Assembly (NCBI GenBank): GCA_947175055.1
Contig: CAMWLJ010000010.1
Coordinates: 1-55,360 of the forward strand
Direction of reading: 5' to 3'
Length of the DNA: 55,360 bases
Source of the DNA: an uncultured Lachnospiraceae bacterium
GTDB taxonomy: Bacteria > Bacillota > Clostridia > Lachnospirales > Lachnospiraceae
Position numbers and translations under genes: made by a program. Each line of letters opens with the position of its first letter. The stretch's first letter is position 1. Shown here one piece after another: positions 52,051 to 55,360 of this stretch. The notes under the pieces were generated by a model, which searched no databases, was not told the DNA's origin, and saw only the letters and a list, made by a program, of their open reading frames with translations.

Positions 52051-52428
52051 ATGGCAGAGAATAAGAGTATAACAGAAGAGATGGAAAATGAGGCAGACGG
52101 CAGGGATCAGTGTGATGACGACCAGACGCAGGATATGTGTGCATGCGGACATTATAAAGTCATCCCCCGTGACGATCAGGCGCAGAAACAGCTGCAAAAT
52201 CGGATCAACCGTATTATCGGGCAGCTTAACGGTATTAAGAATATGATCGGTGAGAACAGATACTGCGGGGATATCCTGATCCAAATAGGAGCGGTGGAGA
52301 GTGCACTGCAGAGTCTTGGCTATATAATCTTGCAGGAACACATGCAGACATGTGTCGTCGAAGAAGTGAAGAAGGGGAATGAGGCGATCATGGAGGAAGC
52401 GATAGAATTGATCAAGAAGTTGAAATAG
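52051..52428 (+). CDS. csoR: CsoR-family copper-sensing repressor
   Basis: The 125-residue all-helical repressor has the DUF156/CsoR core [20 protein letters not shown]. The Cys-His-Cys copper site is Cys in [10 protein letters not shown], then His and Cys in QEHMQTC. Cu(I) binding releases it from DNA. The N-terminus is about 40 residues longer than classic CsoR and carries an extra MCACGHY, a possible second metal site. ATG 52051 gives 8-nt spacing from GAGGAGG; ATG 52045 is too near. It lies 17 bp before copA under the copper operator. Confidence 0.94.
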   Translation: MAENKSITEEMENEADGRDQCDDDQTQDMCACGHYKVIPRDDQAQKQLQNRINRIIGQLNGIKNMIGENRYCGDILIQIGAVESALQSLGYIILQEHMQTCVVEEVKKGNEAIMEEAIELIKKLK

Positions 52429-52445
52429 AGTGGGAGGGATTCATA

Positions 52446-55010
52446 ATGAAAAGTGAAAAATTTCAGATAACAGGCATGACCTGCGCCGCCTGCAGTGCAC
52501 ATGTAGAAAAGGCGGCATCCGGTGTATCCGGTGTGAGCAGTGTCAGTGTGAGTCTTCTGATGAATAATATGACCGTGGAATATGATGCGCCGGCCACGCC
52601 GCAGGCGATCTGCGCAGCGGTGGAAGCGGCAGGATATGGGGCTGATGTGTTTGGCCAGACGGCGGGAACTGGCGCAGAAGGACATGAGAGTATTTTGGAA
52701 GACAAGGAAACTCCCAAGATCCGGCGCAGGCTGATCGCATCCGTTTGCCTTCTCATACCGCTTATGTATGTATCCATGGGCGCGCTTATGTGGGGGTGGT
52801 ATCTGCCGGAGGCATTTGCCAGGGATCCATGGGCGATCGCGTTATATCAACTGCTATTGACGGGACTTGTGATGGTCATTAACCAACGTTTCTTTATCAG
52901 TGGGTTTCAGAGCCTTTTACACAAAGCGCCCAATATGGATACGCTCGTGGCGTTGGGAAGCGGTGCGGCATTTGTATACAGCACAGCCGTTGTATTTCGG
53001 ATGGGGGCGGCCATGGCAGAAGGGAATCCGGAAGTGGCGATGCACTGTCTGCATGATATGTATTTTGAATCTGCGGCCATGATCCTTACATTGATCACGG
53101 TTGGCAAGATGCTGGAAGCTTACAGCAAAGGGAAGACGACCAATGCGATCAAGAGCCTGATGGACTTAGCACCCAAGACGGCGCACGTGATCCGCGACGG
53201 AAAGGAAATGACTGTGCCGGCACAGGATGTTTTGACAGGGGAGATCTTTGTGGTGAAGCCGGGGGAAAGTATTCCGGTAGACGGGGAAGTACTGGAGGGA
53301 GAGAGTGCGGTAGACGAATCAGCGTTGACGGGTGAGAGCATTCCGGTAGATAAGCAGATGGGAGACCGCGTCAGTGCGGCGACGATCAACCAGAATGGCG
53401 CATTGACCTGTAAGGCGACGCGAGTGGGCAGAGACACTACACTGCAGCAGATCATTGATATGGTGGAGAATGCGGTGGCGACTAAGGCGCCGATCGCGCA
53501 GATAGCAGACAGAGTTTCGGGTGTTTTCGTGCCGATCGTGATCGTGTTGGCAGTAATAACAGGTGTCGTATGGCTGGCGGCAGGGGCCGATGCCGGCAAG
53601 GCACTCTCCTATGCCATCAGTGTGCTGGTGATCAGCTGCCCGTGCTCCTTGGGACTTGCCACTCCGGTGGCGATCATGGTTGGCAACGGCATGGGAGCAA
53701 GACAGGGTATTCTGTTTAAGAATGCAGAGGCACTAGAACAGGCAGGTAAGATGGATTTCGTGGTGCTGGATAAGACCGGAACGGTAACTGAGGGAAAGCC
53801 GAAGGTTACGGATCTGCATCCTGCAGAGGGGGTGTCGGAACAGGAGCTTCTATATACGGCTGCGGCTTTGGAGAGCATGAGCGAGCATCCATTGGCAAAA
53901 GCAATATGCGAGCATTCTGCAGAAACGGGGTTATCGGTGCAGCCGGCGGGGAACTTTCATGCACTACCGGGCTGGGGTGTGGAAGGTATGGTGAACGGGA
54001 AAACGGCAGCCGGCGGCAGCGGCGCGCTGTTTGAAGAGCGCAGACTGCTGACTGCTTCTATGCGGGCGATGGGAGAGAAGATGGCCGGGGAAGGCAAAAC
54101 GCCGCTTTATTTCTCGGCCGGAGACAGGATGCTGGGGATGATCGCGGTAGCCGATGTGGTGAAGCAGGACAGTGCACAGGCGATCGGTGAGCTTCGGAAT
54201 ATGGGAATACAAGTAGTCATGCTGACCGGTGATAACAGGAGGACTGCGCGCGCGATCGGGAGACAGGTCGGGCTTGATGCGGTGGTATCGGATGTACTTC
54301 CGGGAGACAAGGAGACGGTGATCAGGAAATTGTCAGAATATGGCAAGACGGCTATGGTAGGAGACGGCATTAACGATGCCCCTGCGCTTACGAGAGCCGC
54401 GGTGGGAATCGCGATCGGCGCAGGAGCAGACGTTGCGCTGGAGGCGGCAGACGTGGTACTTATGAAGTCCAAACTTACGGATGTCTCGTCGGCGATCCGG
54501 CTTTCCAGACAGGTGCTTAAGAATATCCATGAGAATCTGTTTTGGGCATTTTTCTATAATTGTATTGGTATTCCGCTGGCAGCGGGTATTCTGGTGCCGA
54601 TCTTTGGACTGAGCCTGAATCCCATGTTTGCCGCTGCGGCGATGAGTCTGTCCAGCTTCTGCGTGGTGACGAATGCATTGCGGCTGAACCTTTTTAACAT
54701 GGGAACGAACAGACGCGACAGAAGGAAAACGGAGGTCCCGATGCCGGAATTCATCACCGGCTTTACGGAGATAGAAGATCATAAGGAGGAGAAACAAATG
54801 GCAGAGAAGATTGTAAAAACACTCAATATTGAAGGGATGATGTGTGCGCATTGCCAGGCGCATGTACAGAAAGCGCTGGAAGAGACGGCAGGTGTGATCG
54901 AGGTGGAAGTCAGCCTAGAGGAGAACAAGGCAACGGTGACAATGGATCCAGGCACTGAGGAACAGACGCTGGTCGATGCGGTGACGGCGGCCGGTTATAA
55001 GGTGGTTTAG
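52446..55010 (+). CDS. copA: Copper-exporting P1B-type ATPase with fused C-terminal CopZ-like domain
   Basis: The 854-residue pump expels Cu(I). An N-terminal HMA domain ([14 protein letters not shown]) is followed by eight TM helices with the CPC site ([16 protein letters not shown]), actuator TGES ([10 protein letters not shown]), phosphorylation [11 protein letters not shown], the nucleotide-site [12 protein letters not shown] and hinge [13 protein letters not shown]. After the last TM pair a linker of about 45 residues leads to an unusual second HMA domain at the C-terminus ([20 protein letters not shown]). That domain starts at an internal Met with its own ribosome-binding site, so copA looks like a fusion with the usual downstream chaperone gene copZ. 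Confidence 0.96.
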   Translation: MKSEKFQITGMTCAACSAHVEKAASGVSGVSSVSVSLLMNNMTVEYDAPATPQAICAAVEAAGYGADVFGQTAGTGAEGHESILEDKETPKIRRRLIASVCLLIPLMYVSMGALMWGWYLPEAFARDPWAIALYQLLLTGLVMVINQRFFISGFQSLLHKAPNMDTLVALGSGAAFVYSTAVVFRMGAAMAEGNPEVAMHCLHDMYFESAAMILTLITVGKMLEAYSKGKTTNAIKSLMDLAPKTAHVIRDGKEMTVPAQDVLTGEIFVVKPGESIPVDGEVLEGESAVDESALTGESIPVDKQMGDRVSAATINQNGALTCKATRVGRDTTLQQIIDMVENAVATKAPIAQIADRVSGVFVPIVIVLAVITGVVWLAAGADAGKALSYAISVLVISCPCSLGLATPVAIMVGNGMGARQGILFKNAEALEQAGKMDFVVLDKTGTVTEGKPKVTDLHPAEGVSEQELLYTAAALESMSEHPLAKAICEHSAETGLSVQPAGNFHALPGWGVEGMVNGKTAAGGSGALFEERRLLTASMRAMGEKMAGEGKTPLYFSAGDRMLGMIAVADVVKQDSAQAIGELRNMGIQVVMLTGDNRRTARAIGRQVGLDAVVSDVLPGDKETVIRKLSEYGKTAMVGDGINDAPALTRAAVGIAIGAGADVALEAADVVLMKSKLTDVSSAIRLSRQVLKNIHENLFWAFFYNCIGIPLAAGILVPIFGLSLNPMFAAAAMSLSSFCVVTNALRLNLFNMGTNRRDRRKTEVPMPEFITGFTEIEDHKEEKQMAEKIVKTLNIEGMMCAHCQAHVQKALEETAGVIEVEVSLEENKATVTMDPGTEEQTLVDAVTAAGYKVV
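54798..55010 (+). CDS. copZ: Putative internally initiated CopZ-like copper chaperone
   Basis: Within copA, AAGGAGGA (54783-54790) precedes an in-frame ATG at 54798 with 7-8-nt spacing, as good as any ribosome-binding site in the window. It would yield a 70-residue HMA protein, [19 protein letters not shown]..., with a complete GMxCxxC metal site and normal CopZ length. Separate translation is inferred, not shown. If real, one gene makes both pump and soluble chaperone, comparable in outcome to E. coli CopA(Z), which arises by frameshifting. Confidence 0.6.
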   Translation: MAEKIVKTLNIEGMMCAHCQAHVQKALEETAGVIEVEVSLEENKATVTMDPGTEEQTLVDAVTAAGYKVV

Positions 55011-55290
55011 GACATTTGTGAGATAGGTATATCGGCTGCGTTTCTTAACATATGTCAATACATGAATTTATTTTTGTAAAAAATGCATAGGAAAGTCAGC
55101 CATTCTTCAGCAACTTGTCTGATGGTATGAAATGGATTGCATAAAGTAAGCAAATTCTACAATGTAAAGTAAAATCTTTGTGAAATAATGGCATAGCAAA
55201 GGAAAAGAAAGTTCGTTATACTATGTTCAGAGTCAACCGAGGTTGACAGAGAGCACGATACTATAAATTTTTTAAAAACAGGAGGCAATC

Positions 55291-55360
55291 ATGGCAAGTT
55301 TATCATTAAAGAATGTCTGCAAAGTATATCCGAACGGCTTTGAGGCAGTAAAAGATTTCA
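55291..55360 (+). CDS. ABC transporter ATP-binding protein, UgpC/MsmX-like (partial, 5' end)
   Basis: Only the first 23 codons are inside the window: MASLSLKNVCKVYPNGFEAV and onward. The pattern LSLKNV.K.YPNG..AVKDF is the usual N-terminus of MsmX/UgpC, the shared ATPase for many carbohydrate importers. AGGAGG 5 nt before the ATG supports the start. A TATACT box near 55216 could be its promoter; the 280-bp gap from 55011 shows nothing else. Confidence 0.8.
   Translation, partial: MASLSLKNVCKVYPNGFEAVKDF

Overview
The window looks like a chromosomal segment of a gut-type Clostridia, most likely a Lachnospiraceae. It is moderately GC-balanced and has strong AGGAGG ribosome-binding sites. It carries a sporulation gene (spmB), a Met-type T-box leader, a SEC-C-tagged methionine aminopeptidase, YesM/YesN-type sugar signalling and BlaI/M56 pairs. 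No rRNA, tRNA, IS transposase or prophage structural gene was seen; taxonomy is inferred from gene content only.

Layout. 1-1620: a CRISPR array of 24 repeats (30 bp, the last one degenerate), followed by cas4-cas1-cas2 (1753-3713), the adaptation module of a type I-B-like system whose effector genes are not in the window. 3714-8844: an FAD-dependent oxidoreductase, spmB, a small lipoprotein, a membrane-anchored Mrr-like nuclease and a MarR/FabT-like regulator with a FabT-type operator, separated by palindromic interspersed repeats. 8867-10690: a DUF885 metallopeptidase. 10833-27045: a pentose (probably L-arabinose) locus. It has a three-component sensor (histidine kinase, membrane-anchored sugar-binding protein, AraC-type response regulator), a divergent GntR/AraR-like repressor, a CUT2 sugar ABC transporter with two different permeases, an FGGY kinase, L-ribulose-5-P 4-epimerase, split transketolase and ribulose-P 3-epimerase. 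Sugar is sensed outside, imported, phosphorylated, epimerised to xylulose-5-P and passed into the non-oxidative pentose phosphate pathway. No arabinose isomerase is present. A GH2 glycosidase converges on rpe, with a MATE exporter behind it.

30936-36170: two paralogous BlaI-like repressor / M56 metalloprotease cassettes flank an Rpn-type nuclease-transposase gene. 36543-37628: two paralogous XRE regulators. 37933-42306: methionine aminopeptidase, then an unrecognised envelope cluster (a TM coiled-coil protein and two paralogous exported proteins) with a decayed minisatellite between them. 42448-44880: T-box leader and metG. 44913-51772: a lysophospholipase-like hydrolase, a small exported protein, a D-2-hydroxyacid dehydrogenase, a GNAT, a tandem HD/HD-GYP protein, a YesL-like protein and a diguanylate cyclase. 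51850-55010: copper resistance, with a CsoR operator, csoR, and a copA fused to a C-terminal CopZ-like domain that keeps its own ribosome-binding site and start codon. The window ends inside a UgpC/MsmX-type ATPase gene.

Most notable: the copA-copZ fusion with an internal start; duplicated BlaI/M56 cassettes around a nuclease gene; CRISPR spacers that read as an integrase and a capsid motif; several families of structured interspersed repeats, one with compensatory base changes; and the 39-42 kb envelope cluster of unknown function.
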